Part shown: one piece after another, positions 7,945 to 16,600 of the stretch | Numbering within the stretch: the stretch's first letter is position 1 | Layout: every line of letters starts with the position of its first letter | Source of the DNA: Micromonospora siamensis | GTDB taxonomy: Bacteria; Actinomycetota; Actinomycetes; Mycobacteriales; Micromonosporaceae | Length of the DNA stretch: 64,000 nt | Direction: 5' to 3' | Assembly: GCF_900090305.1 (NCBI RefSeq) | Contig: NZ_LT607751.1 | Location: forward strand, 4,030,001-4,094,000 | Notes under the pieces: model-generated | What the model was told of the DNA's origin: nothing | Database searches by the model: none | What the model saw: the letters and a program-made list of their open reading frames with translations, nothing else | Position numbers and translations under genes: made by a program

Positions 7945-10914
7945 TCAGGGTGCGGTGTAGCGGGTGGAGGCGTAGTTGTCGAAGCTCAGCGAGCCGGTGG
8001 TGGTGGCGGTGCGGGCGACCAGGCCCAGCGCCGCCGACTCCACGGTCCGGCCGCTGGTGTCGCCGGTCAGCGTGCCGACGGAGACGGTGCCGACCTTGAG
8101 GGTGGCCGACCCCGCGGTGGCCGAGGCCCAGTCCAGCCGGACCGTGCCGCCGTTCGCGGCCACCCAACCGGTGTACGTCCAGCCGGCCGGCCGCAGCAGC
8201 CCGAGCCGGAACTGGTTGGTGGTGCCGTTGCGCCGGTACTGGACGACGGCCACCGCCGCGCCCGACGCGTTGGTCAACTGCTCGACGGTCACCACGGCGG
8301 TCTGCGGGTTGAAGGTGCCCAGAACGACGTCCGCCCTGGTGTGGATGGTGCGTTCCGCGGCCGGGGTGTCGTCGACGGCGTACCCGACGGTGCCGGCGAC
8401 GAGTTGGCCGGTGCCGGCCGACACCGTGCCGACCACCCGGGACCAGGCGCTGGTGCCTGTGGTGAACGCGTCGGCGAAGATCGCGTCCGGCGGGTCGACG
8501 GCGACGGTGACCGCGCCGGCCGTACCCCAGTTGCCCAGCGCGTCGCGGGCGCGGACCCGCAGGGTGTGGTTGCCGGCGCTGAAGCCGTTGAGGGCCACCG
8601 TGGCGGTGACGGCCGTGCCGGCGACCGTCATGGGACGGCCGTGGCCGACGCCGGGGTCGGCGCCCTCGTACCACTCGGCGGTGGTGACCGCGGAGGCCGC
8701 GTCGACGGCGGTGGCGCTCAGGGTGAGTGTCGCCGCCCGGGCGGTCGGGTTCGGGGTGGCGGTGACCGCGGTGACCACCGGTCCGGCGCGGTCCAGGGTG
8801 AAGGTGACCGGGGCCAGCGGGCCCCAGTTGCCGGCGCTGTCGCGGGCGTGCACCAGCACCTGGTGGGCGCCGTCGGCCAGCCCGGTCAGCTCGGTCAGCG
8901 GCAGCAGCCCGTAGGTGTTCTCGGTGGCGCCGTTGAACGACCCGTCGAGGGCGACGAAGGTGAACCCGGTGCCGTCGGCCCCGGCCACGTCGAGGAAGCC
9001 CTCCGCCGCGCTGACCACCGAGTGCACCCCGCCCGCGGTGGGGTCGGTGAACGCGGCGTTGATGCGCAGGCCGGTCGGGTCGGACGCGGAGCCCTGCCGC
9101 CCGTCGGTGGTGGCCGGGTCGACCGCGCCGGAGAGCAGGGTCGGCACGGTCCGGTCGACCACCAGGTCCGCGGTGGCGTACGGGCCCCACAGGCCGAACG
9201 AGTCGCGGGTGTGCACGAGCACGGTGTGCCGTCCCTCGGCCAGGGCGGCGGCCACCACGGCCGGGACGGTGCCCGACTCACCGGTGGCGGCGGCGCCCGG
9301 GTTGGCCAGGGCGAGCGGGGTGCCGGTGCCGTTGCCGCCGGTGGTGTCCACGAAGTATTCGGCGGCGGTGACGGTGCCGCCGAGGCCGGAGTCGTCGGCG
9401 GAGGCGGCGATCGTGATGTCGCCGGTGCCGGTGGTGGGGGTCGGGGTGAGCGTCACGCCGGTGGTGACCGCCCCGGTGACCGCCAGGTTGAGGGTGGTGC
9501 TGCCGACCACTCCCCAGTTGCCGGCGGCGTCGTGGCCGCGTACCCAGATGGTGTGCCGGCCCTGGGTGAGGGTGGTGAGCAGGTCGGCGGGGAGGGTGGC
9601 GGTGGCCCCGGTGACGGTCGGGCCGGCGCCGAAGCCCGCGCCGGTGAACGCCAGGCCGGTGCCCTCGGCGATCCGCAGGTCGTCGACGACCGCCTCGGCC
9701 CGGTCCACCACCGAGTTGCCGTTGCGGGCGTCGGTGAAGTCGGCGGTGACGGTCACCGTGTCCCGTACGCTCGCCGGATTCGGGGCGGCCCGCACGTTGC
9801 CGGCCGTCGGCCCGACGTGGTCGCCGCTGTCTGCGGGCGGGTTGGTGTCCAGGAAGGTCAGCATGCCGCCGAAGGCCTGCTGCGGGCTGACGCCGGTGAC
9901 CGTGACGCCGTAGCGCTGGCCGGCGTTGTTGAGCTGCCCGCCGGACTCGGCGAGGGCGAAGCGCCGCCCGTCCGGGCCGGCCGGAACGGCGACCACGGCG
10001 TCGACCGCCTGTCCGGGTTGCAGCGGCACGGTCACCGCCGCCTCCGGGTACGCGGCCGGCCGGGCGTCCTGCCCGACGATCGCCTGGTCCAGGCCGAACA
10101 GGGTCATCGGGTGCGGCTGCACACCGGCGGCGACGTAGCGCAGCAGCACGCGCCGGCCGACGTCGGTGGCGATCACGTCGGTCTCCGGGAACGCCTTGCC
10201 GTTGATCAGCCGGTACTTCGGCGCGTAGGCGCGCAGGTCGTAGCTGAGCGGGGCGGCGTTGAACGCCGGGTCCACCTCGGTGAGCACCAGCACCGCCTCG
10301 TCGTCGTAGACGCTGGTGGAGTCGCCGTACGCGCTGGGCCGCCCGCCGGCCGCGGGGGCGCGCACCACCAGCGCCCCGACCAGGCCCATGGCGACCTGCC
10401 GGGCGCCGAGGGCGGTGTGGCCGGCCTCGTACAGGTAGGTGCCGGGGCGGGTGGCGGTGAAGGTGTAGCTGCGGGTTCCGCCGGGCGCCGCGCCGGTGCG
10501 GTCCGGGGCGAGCCCGGTAACCGCCGGGAAGGCCAACGACAGGGCGTCGGCGAGTCCGTTGTGCACCGTGACGGTCACCCGCTGACCCTGGTCGACCACG
10601 AGCACCGGACCGGGCAGGGTGGCCGGCGCGGTGTCGGCGCCGGCGAACCCCCAGATCGGCACGGGTGCCGACGCGCCGGGCAGCACGACCGTGCCGGGCT
10701 TCGCCCACACGTCGCAGGTGGCCGTGCCGTCGCCGAGCCGGCAGCCGGTCTGCGGCAGCACGCCCTGTGGCGGGGCGGGGTCACCGGTCAGGGTCGCCGC
10801 CCGCCCGGTGGGTGTCGCGGCGGGTGGGGCCGCGGCGCGGGCCGGCGCCGGGCCGAGCGCCAGCAGCGCCACCGCCACCCCGGCGAGCAGCCGACGCGTA
10901 CGGGTCGATCTCAT
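7945..10914 (-). CDS. Secreted cupredoxin-like protein with Ig-like repeats, copper ligands largely lost
   Basis: 989 residues, exported by a signal peptide (MRSTRTRRLLAGVAVALLAL). Residues 80-370 form two multicopper-oxidase-like cupredoxin domains, but the copper motifs are degenerate. The usual HWHG position reads ALSLAFPA, the HCH position reads YEAGHTALG, and only HPMT (near 268) is kept in domain 2. The second HCH position reads ESGGQLNNAG. About four Ig-like or bacterial big-domain repeats follow (380-810; each includes a NPTA...TLTLSA-type strand and an AAE[GYW]F stretch). A jellyroll-like C-terminal region (about 816-989) ends in SFDNYASTRYTAP. ATG 10914 is preceded by GGGGAGGG. Third of three tandem paralogues, 20 nt after the previous gene. 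Probably a structural, non-catalytic or adhesive subunit. Confidence 0.88.
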   Translation of the reverse strand: MRSTRTRRLLAGVAVALLALGPAPARAAAPPAATPTGRAATLTGDPAPPQGVLPQTGCRLGDGTATCDVWAKPGTVVLPGASAPVPIWGFAGADTAPATLPGPVLVVDQGQRVTVTVHNGLADALSLAFPAVTGLAPDRTGAAPGGTRSYTFTATRPGTYLYEAGHTALGARQVAMGLVGALVVRAPAAGGRPSAYGDSTSVYDDEAVLVLTEVDPAFNAAPLSYDLRAYAPKYRLINGKAFPETDVIATDVGRRVLLRYVAAGVQPHPMTLFGLDQAIVGQDARPAAYPEAAVTVPLQPGQAVDAVVAVPAGPDGRRFALAESGGQLNNAGQRYGVTVTGVSPQQAFGGMLTFLDTNPPADSGDHVGPTAGNVRAAPNPASVRDTVTVTADFTDARNGNSVVDRAEAVVDDLRIAEGTGLAFTGAGFGAGPTVTGATATLPADLLTTLTQGRHTIWVRGHDAAGNWGVVGSTTLNLAVTGAVTTGVTLTPTPTTGTGDITIAASADDSGLGGTVTAAEYFVDTTGGNGTGTPLALANPGAAATGESGTVPAVVAAALAEGRHTVLVHTRDSFGLWGPYATADLVVDRTVPTLLSGAVDPATTDGRQGSASDPTGLRINAAFTDPTAGGVHSVVSAAEGFLDVAGADGTGFTFVALDGSFNGATENTYGLLPLTELTGLADGAHQVLVHARDSAGNWGPLAPVTFTLDRAGPVVTAVTATPNPTARAATLTLSATAVDAASAVTTAEWYEGADPGVGHGRPMTVAGTAVTATVALNGFSAGNHTLRVRARDALGNWGTAGAVTVAVDPPDAIFADAFTTGTSAWSRVVGTVSAGTGQLVAGTVGYAVDDTPAAERTIHTRADVVLGTFNPQTAVVTVEQLTNASGAAVAVVQYRRNGTTNQFRLGLLRPAGWTYTGWVAANGGTVRLDWASATAGSATLKVGTVSVGTLTGDTSGRTVESAALGLVARTATTTGSLSFDNYASTRYTAP

Positions 10915-10934
10915 CGTCGCCCTCCCCTGCCTGG

Positions 10935-12248
10935 TCACGCCGGGCACCCGGCGGGCGGGTCGATGCGGATCAGCGTCATCATCCCGCCGAAGCTCGCCCC
11001 GTAGTTGGTGGCCTGTTCCAGCGCGTGACTGTGCGCCACGTGGTAGTACTCGCCGCACTCGTTGTTCTGCACCACGCCGGGCGGCAGCTCCCCGGGCGTC
11101 CCACCGAGGTACGGGTTCTCCGCGAACCAGGTCTCCGGGCCGGGGCCGACGATCTGGTCCTGCAACGAGGGCAGCGGCACCGGGATCGGATTGCCCTGCG
11201 GGTCCCAGTGCTCGGCGTCCTTCCAGATCATCAGGGTGTCGACGGTCTGACCCGGTGAGACGTCGATGAGGAAGTTGGAGAAGGAGAGGTCCTGCCCGGT
11301 GGGGCCCTGCGCGGGCCGGCCGTCCCGGGCGATCAGCTGCTCGTCGCTGCCGTGCGGGTGGAACGGGTAGGCCACCGATCCGGCGTTGAGGTAGCGGATC
11401 AGCGCCGGCTTCGGGTTGCCCACCGGGTCGTACGGGCGTATGTGGATCAACGCCCCGTACGGCTGGGCGGGCAGCCACTCGGCGTGGTTGGGGGCGATGG
11501 TGTCCGGCATGCTGCGCCCGTTGATGGTGAAGTAGCGGGCCTTGTACCTCGTGAAGTCGTACGCCCGCCTGCGTTCGACGGCCAGGTGCAGGTCCGGGTC
11601 GATCTCGCCGAGCAGGTAGAGGTACTCGTGGTCGGGGTCGAACGCCGAGTCGGCCCGGTCGTTCTCCCGGTCCGGGTGGCCGGTGGGGCGGACCACGAGG
11701 GCGCCGTAGAGCCCCATCTGCACCTGCTTCTGGATGTCGGTGCCGGACTGGTAGAGGTAGGTGCCCGGCGGGCCGGCGGTGAAGGTGTAGGTGACCGCGC
11801 CGGTGTTCGCCGCGGCGGTGGTGGTCAGCGAGGTGAGGGTGCCGCTGGCGTCGGTCTCGGGCTGGGCCGGCCGCCCGTCGGCGAGCACCTGGGCCTGGCC
11901 GGGAAAGGTGATCGAGGTGGGCTCCGGCAGGCTGTTGTGCAGCACGACGGTCACCTTCGCGCCGGAGGTGACGCAGAGCGTCGGGCCGGGCAGCTGGAAC
12001 TCCCCGCCGCCGGAGGCGTAGCTCCACATGTAGATCGTGTTGCCGTCGGGCATGGCCGCGTACCCGCCGGTGGCGGTGAGGTCGAAGGCGTTGTCGGCGG
12101 CGGTCCGGCACTCCAGGCCGGCGGGCGGGCTGGCGGCCACCCGGTCCGGCCCGGGGACGACGAGCACGGCGACGACGGCCGCCGCGAGCGGCACCGCGCT
12201 CAGCCGCTTCCACCGGCCGAGGTTCGCAGGAAGCATCGGTACCCCCAT
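10935..12248 (-). CDS. Secreted multicopper-oxidase-like protein, copper ligands only in domain 2
   Basis: 437 residues. N-terminal signal/anchor (KRLSAVPLAAAVVAVLVV) and two cupredoxin domains. In domain 1 the copper positions are replaced (HNSLPEPTSITFPG near 103; GTYLYQSGTDIQ near 168). In domain 2 the ligands look kept: PFHPHGSDEQLIARDG near 294 matches the HPxHxHG site. EYYHVAHSHALEQ near 405 resembles the His-rich closing motif, though the usual Cys is absent. The preceding gene shows the opposite pattern. The start is either ATG 12248, one base after the upstream stop, or ATG 12236, which has GGGGG in front. The family oxidises metals or phenols with O2; the activity here is unknown. 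Confidence 0.88.
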   Translation of the reverse strand: MGVPMLPANLGRWKRLSAVPLAAAVVAVLVVPGPDRVAASPPAGLECRTAADNAFDLTATGGYAAMPDGNTIYMWSYASGGGEFQLPGPTLCVTSGAKVTVVLHNSLPEPTSITFPGQAQVLADGRPAQPETDASGTLTSLTTTAAANTGAVTYTFTAGPPGTYLYQSGTDIQKQVQMGLYGALVVRPTGHPDRENDRADSAFDPDHEYLYLLGEIDPDLHLAVERRRAYDFTRYKARYFTINGRSMPDTIAPNHAEWLPAQPYGALIHIRPYDPVGNPKPALIRYLNAGSVAYPFHPHGSDEQLIARDGRPAQGPTGQDLSFSNFLIDVSPGQTVDTLMIWKDAEHWDPQGNPIPVPLPSLQDQIVGPGPETWFAENPYLGGTPGELPPGVVQNNECGEYYHVAHSHALEQATNYGASFGGMMTLIRIDPPAGCPA

Positions 12249-12249
12249 C

Positions 12250-13509
12250 TCAGGCGTTCGCCCGGGTCTGCGCCGGGAGCGTGCCGGGCGGCGAGATCCG
12301 GATCTCGGTGAGCTGGCCGCCCCGCCCGCCGCCGGCGTTGGCCAGCGACGTCAGGTCGCGGTCGTAGAGCAGGTACGTGCCGGGTTCCGGTGCGGTGAGG
12401 ATGACGTCGCGGCTCTCCCCCGGTCCGATCTGCACGGTGCTGGTGACCTGGTACTCGGCGCTGCCGTCGCGGCCACGCAGCAGCGCGGCGTCCTTGCCGA
12501 CCACCAGCAGGTCGACACCGTCCACGGTGAGCGTGTGGTTCTGGTAGCCGAGGTTGGCCAGCCGCAGCAGCACCCGCTCCCCCGCGTTGGCGGTGATCAG
12601 CGACGAGATCGGCTGGTAGCGCAGCCGCCCGGCGGCCGGGCTGAGCGGGTCCCCGTTGGGGGCCAGGGTGTCCGGGTGGCAGCGCCCGTTGAGGGTGAAG
12701 AAGGAGGGCTTGTAGTCGGTCCAGTCGGTGGTCTGGATGTGCGCGTCCCGGTAGTGCGCCTCCGCCCACACCTCGCCGAGCATGAAGGCGAACTCACGGT
12801 CGTAGCGGGTGGTCCCGTCCCCGTCGTTGTAGACGTACCTGCCCGGTGGCACGTCCGCGGTGCCGGCGTTCTGCGTGGGCCGGACGTAGACGACGCCGGT
12901 CATGCCCATCTGCACGTGTTCGACGTCCTCGAAGTGGCAGTGGTACATGTACGTGCCGGCGTCGTGCGGTCGGAAGAAGTAGGTGAACTCCCGGCCGATC
13001 GGCACCGAGATGGACAGCTCCGGCACGCCGTCGAAGAGCGGGATGGCGTTGCGGAAGCCGTGCCAGTGCACGGTGTGCCCGTCGACCAGGTCGGGTCGTT
13101 GCGACAGCCCGAGGTTGGACAGCTTGATCGTGATGTCGGTCTCCTGGTCGAAGCCGAGCAGCGGGGCGCTGATCTGCGCCTTTCCCCGCTGGGCGGTCAC
13201 CTCCGTCGCCGACAGGCCGGTGACGTCGCGGAAGCCGAAGACGTACAGGTCGGAGCCGGCCGGGGCGAGCGGGTCCGGCCAGAACGGGCTGATCGGCGGG
13301 GAGCCCTGCGGCATGGAGACCCAGCCGTCGGTGGCGGCCAGGTGCAGGCTGGCCGTCGGGTTCGGCACCGCCCGGGGTAGCAGGGCCGCCGGCCGGCGCG
13401 GCTGGGCGTCGGAGCCGCTCTCCGGCAGGACCGCCCAGGTGCCCAGACCGGTGAGGCCGGCCAGCAGGGCACGCCGGCTGATGCTCCCCTGCCGTACGGG
13501 ATCGGTCAC
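12250..13509 (-). CDS. Tat-exported multicopper oxidase, copper ligands only in domain 1
   Basis: 419 residues starting at GTG 13509, with GAGGAGGA 5 nt upstream. The N-terminus (SISRRALLAGLTGLG) is a twin-arginine signal, as expected for a folded metalloenzyme. Domain 1 holds a full set of copper motifs: HTVHWHG near 146 and YHCHFEDVEHVQMGM near 185-200. The latter includes Cys, His and Met as in a type 1 site, with HxH pairs for the type 2/3 cluster. Domain 2 keeps one His (QNHTLTVDG), and its closing motif reads YLLYDRDLTSLANAGGG with no HCH. A trinuclear cluster normally needs His from both domains, so this protein probably needs a partner chain. The downstream gene starts one base after its stop. 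Confidence 0.9.
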   Translation of the reverse strand: MTDPVRQGSISRRALLAGLTGLGTWAVLPESGSDAQPRRPAALLPRAVPNPTASLHLAATDGWVSMPQGSPPISPFWPDPLAPAGSDLYVFGFRDVTGLSATEVTAQRGKAQISAPLLGFDQETDITIKLSNLGLSQRPDLVDGHTVHWHGFRNAIPLFDGVPELSISVPIGREFTYFFRPHDAGTYMYHCHFEDVEHVQMGMTGVVYVRPTQNAGTADVPPGRYVYNDGDGTTRYDREFAFMLGEVWAEAHYRDAHIQTTDWTDYKPSFFTLNGRCHPDTLAPNGDPLSPAAGRLRYQPISSLITANAGERVLLRLANLGYQNHTLTVDGVDLLVVGKDAALLRGRDGSAEYQVTSTVQIGPGESRDVILTAPEPGTYLLYDRDLTSLANAGGGRGGQLTEIRISPPGTLPAQTRANA

Positions 13510-13534
13510 GATCTCCTCCTCGATGGGTCGGGGT

Positions 13535-13568
13535 CCGGGGGCGGCCGCTGTGGGTCGACCGCCCCCGG
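13535..13568 (-). terminator. GC hairpin between scaffold gene and cupredoxin genes
   Basis: Perfect 10-bp stem (CCGGGGGCGG with CCGCCCCCGG) around a 14-nt loop, in the 98-bp gap after the 1727-aa gene. It sits 26 nt before the GTG start of the next gene, without a T-run. Together with the next stem-loop it may act as a partial terminator or processing site. Confidence 0.5.
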
Positions 13569-13569
13569 C

Positions 13570-13604
13570 GTACCGGCCGGTCCCGGCCGGCCGGGTGCCG
13601 GTAC
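13570..13604 (-). terminator. Second stem-loop directly after the scaffold gene stop codon
   Basis: GTACCGG pairs with CCGGTAC, and further CCGG/CCGG repeats lie inside, only 3 nt after the stop at 13608. In transcript order this hairpin comes first and the 13535-13568 hairpin second. The pair probably lowers read-through or protects the upstream message. Confidence 0.45.
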
Positions 13605-13607
13605 GGG

Positions 13608-16600
13608 TCAGCGGGGCCGGCGGGTCGGGGCGAGTGGGACCACGGGCAGTTCGTCGGCGCCCGCGTCGGGGTGCGGGAGCGCCCGGGGCTGCCCGTCGAT
13701 GTCGACGGGCGGGGCGACCACGGTGGTGGTGCCGTAGGTGCGGGTGAGGACGCCCAGGTCGCTGGCGGACGAGGTGGCGTCGGTGAGGTGCCAGTCGCCC
13801 ATCCGGGTCAGCGGCACCTGCTGGAGCACGATCACCGCCTGCCGGAAGGTCGGGAAGGTGCGGGAGGTGAGCACCGACACCGACACCGGGAACGGGTTGC
13901 GGAACCTGGGGTCGAGGCCCACCCGGTTGGTGGCGCTCGGCGCGGTGCCGGTGGTTTCCTGCAACACCGACTCGGTCGGGGTGAGCGGTCCGACCCCGTC
14001 GGCGGAGCCCATGTCCCAGTGCCGCACCGCCTCGCCGGCGGCGGCGCCGGCCGCGCCGATGCCGGTGACCGAGACGCCGTTCCACTCACCGGCCCGGTTG
14101 TCCCAGAAGACGTTGTCGAACATCTTCGGCCTGCTGAACGTGGGTGAGCCGGCCGGCAGGACCGCCTGGAGCTGGTCGCTGTTCGCGGCGGTGGACAGGC
14201 CGGCCGGAGCGGCGCGGCCGGTGCTGGTGGCCGCCGTGGCGGTGGTCAGGTTTCCGGCCACCGTGTTGGCCACGAACCGCACGTCCGGCGCGTCGTCGAG
14301 GGCGATGCCGCCGCCCTCGTGGGTGGAGATGTTGTCCACCAGCATGTTGTCGGTCACCGTGACCGGCACGTTGCCGACCTGGAGCAGCCGGACCCCACCG
14401 CCGTCGTCGTTGGCCAGGTTCGCCTCCACCAGGTTGCGGTCGATCGTGACCGCGCCGGAGCCGGGCGACAGCTTCGTCGGGTCCGCGGGCAGCTCACCGG
14501 CGACCATCACCCCGCCGGCCTCGTCGTACGACTGGTTGAGCCAGATCCGGTTGTTGGTGATCTTCCCGCCGGCGGAGCGGCCGTAGTGGCTGATCCCGCC
14601 GCCGTACTCGGCGGAGAAGTTGCCGCAGACCGCGTTGTGGTCCACCGAGTAGCCCGCGCTGCCGGCGAAGATGCCGACGCCACCGGCCAGGTTGGTGCCG
14701 CCGTTGTCCCGGATCTGGTTGCGGGCGACGCTGACGTGGTCGTTGCCGGTGTCCACGTACGGCGTGCCGATCCGGACGCCGCCCGCGTACGCGCCGCTGT
14801 TGGCGGCGATCACGTTGTCGGTGATCTGCGCATAGTGCAGCTGGGAGTGCAGGTAGACACCGCCGCCCTGGGTGATCAGCGCGCCGTCCGCGCCGACCGG
14901 GGTGTGCACGCTGCCGTTGGCGTTGACGTTGCCGGGGAAGTCGGACTGGTTTCCGCCGGTGATCCGGAGACCGGACACGGCCGGGGCGTTCAGCCGGGTG
15001 AACTGGTTCTCCCGGGCCAGCAGGGTTACCACGGCGCCGTCGGGTACCTCCGCCGGTGCGGCGTGCGGGGTGGACCGGACCAGGTCCACCCAGGCCGCGC
15101 CGGCCGGGTTGTCGATGCCGAAGCCCCGCCCGTCGAGCACCGACCCGGGGACGTACGTGCCGTCGGCGTACCGGCCGCCGGGGCCTACGCCGCGCAGCCA
15201 CACCGAGGAGTGCACGACCACGTTCTCGTAGTAGGCGCCGTACGGGTTGTCGGTGCCGGCGACGTGCGGCCAGACCGCGACGACGGCGGTGCCGCCGGCC
15301 CGGCTCGCCGCCTCGAGCGCCGCCTGGACGGTGGCGTACGTGGTCTCCCCCGGCCGGACCGCCGAGGCGGGCGGGTTGACCTGGAGCACCCGGGGGTTGC
15401 CGCGGCTGCCGGTGCCCGCGCCGTTGCCGACGATCTGGAGGGTGAGTCCGTCGACGGTCTTCTGGCCGTTGGCGGCGGTCACGCTGAGCACCGCCGCGCC
15501 GTGGGTCAGCTCGTCGGTCGGGTTGTCGCGGTTGGTCAGGGTGAGGGTGATCCGCCGGTCCGACCAGGAGGTCACGGTGACCCGTGGCGCCTCGGTGGGG
15601 TCGGCGAAGCCGGTGACGTCGACCCGCCCCGGGGTGGTGCCGAAGCCGCTGCCGGTCAGGGTGAGCTGCCGGTTCGGGTCGTTGCCGCGCAGGATCGGCC
15701 GGGAGGCGGCGTAGACCTGCGGGACGTCGGCGGCCGGGTCGCAGACCACGGCCCCGAGCTGCCCGGAGTCACCGCCGATGGCCACCGCCGCGACCTGGGT
15801 GGGCGCGGTGTCGGTCACCGTGTACAGGCCCGGCCAGGCCTGGAAGTTGGTGGCGATGGTGCGGTAGCGGGGGTTCCAGTTGGCGTTGAGGTGCCCCGGC
15901 TGGCCGGGGTCGTTGCCGACGAAGCGGTACATGTTCGGGCACGGCCCGGCCGGCAGCGGGCAGTTGTACGTGCTGGTCGACGGCTCGATCGCCTCGTACA
16001 TGCCGTTGAAGTCGGTGTCCACCGTGTCCACCAGCCGGCCCGCCCAGTCGTAGAGGCCGACCGGGACGTCCGGGAGGCCCTCCGCCTCGCCGAAGTTGCT
16101 GCTGCGCTTGTCCCGGGTGAGGCCGAGGTCGTTGATGACCAGCCCCCAGAAGTGGGTGGGCAGCGGGACCGGGGTGAAGAGGTTGAAGTTGGGGGCGCTG
16201 GCCTGCCCGGCGCGCACCTCGACCAGCTTGGTGTCGCACAGTGGGCGCGACTGGCCCTCGAACGGGCTGCCCCCGGCGTCGCGGAAGCCCGGGTCGGTGA
16301 CGTGCACGGTGTGCAGCGCGCCGGCACAGGAGGAGGTGATGCCGTTGCCCTGCGACGGCGGCTCACCCGGGTCGGGCTGCGGGTCCGGCGGCGCCGGCTG
16401 GTCGCCGGCCTGGTCCGCCGAGGGCGGGAAGTTCTCCTGGGGCAGGAAGCCGTCGCCGGCGAAGACGTTGACGTCCTCCTCCCGGGTCGGCTGGTACATC
16501 GCGCCACCGCCGACCGGGTTGTCCGGGCTCTCCACCGCGACCAGGTAGTCGTCGGGCGGCAGCGGCTGGGTCTGCCCGTCGGGCAGCGGGGCGTAGAGCG

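Noticed and set aside
7924..11004. 1026-codon plus-strand frame opposite the third cupredoxin gene
   Set aside because: Antisense artefact of GC bias; no ribosome site and no domains.
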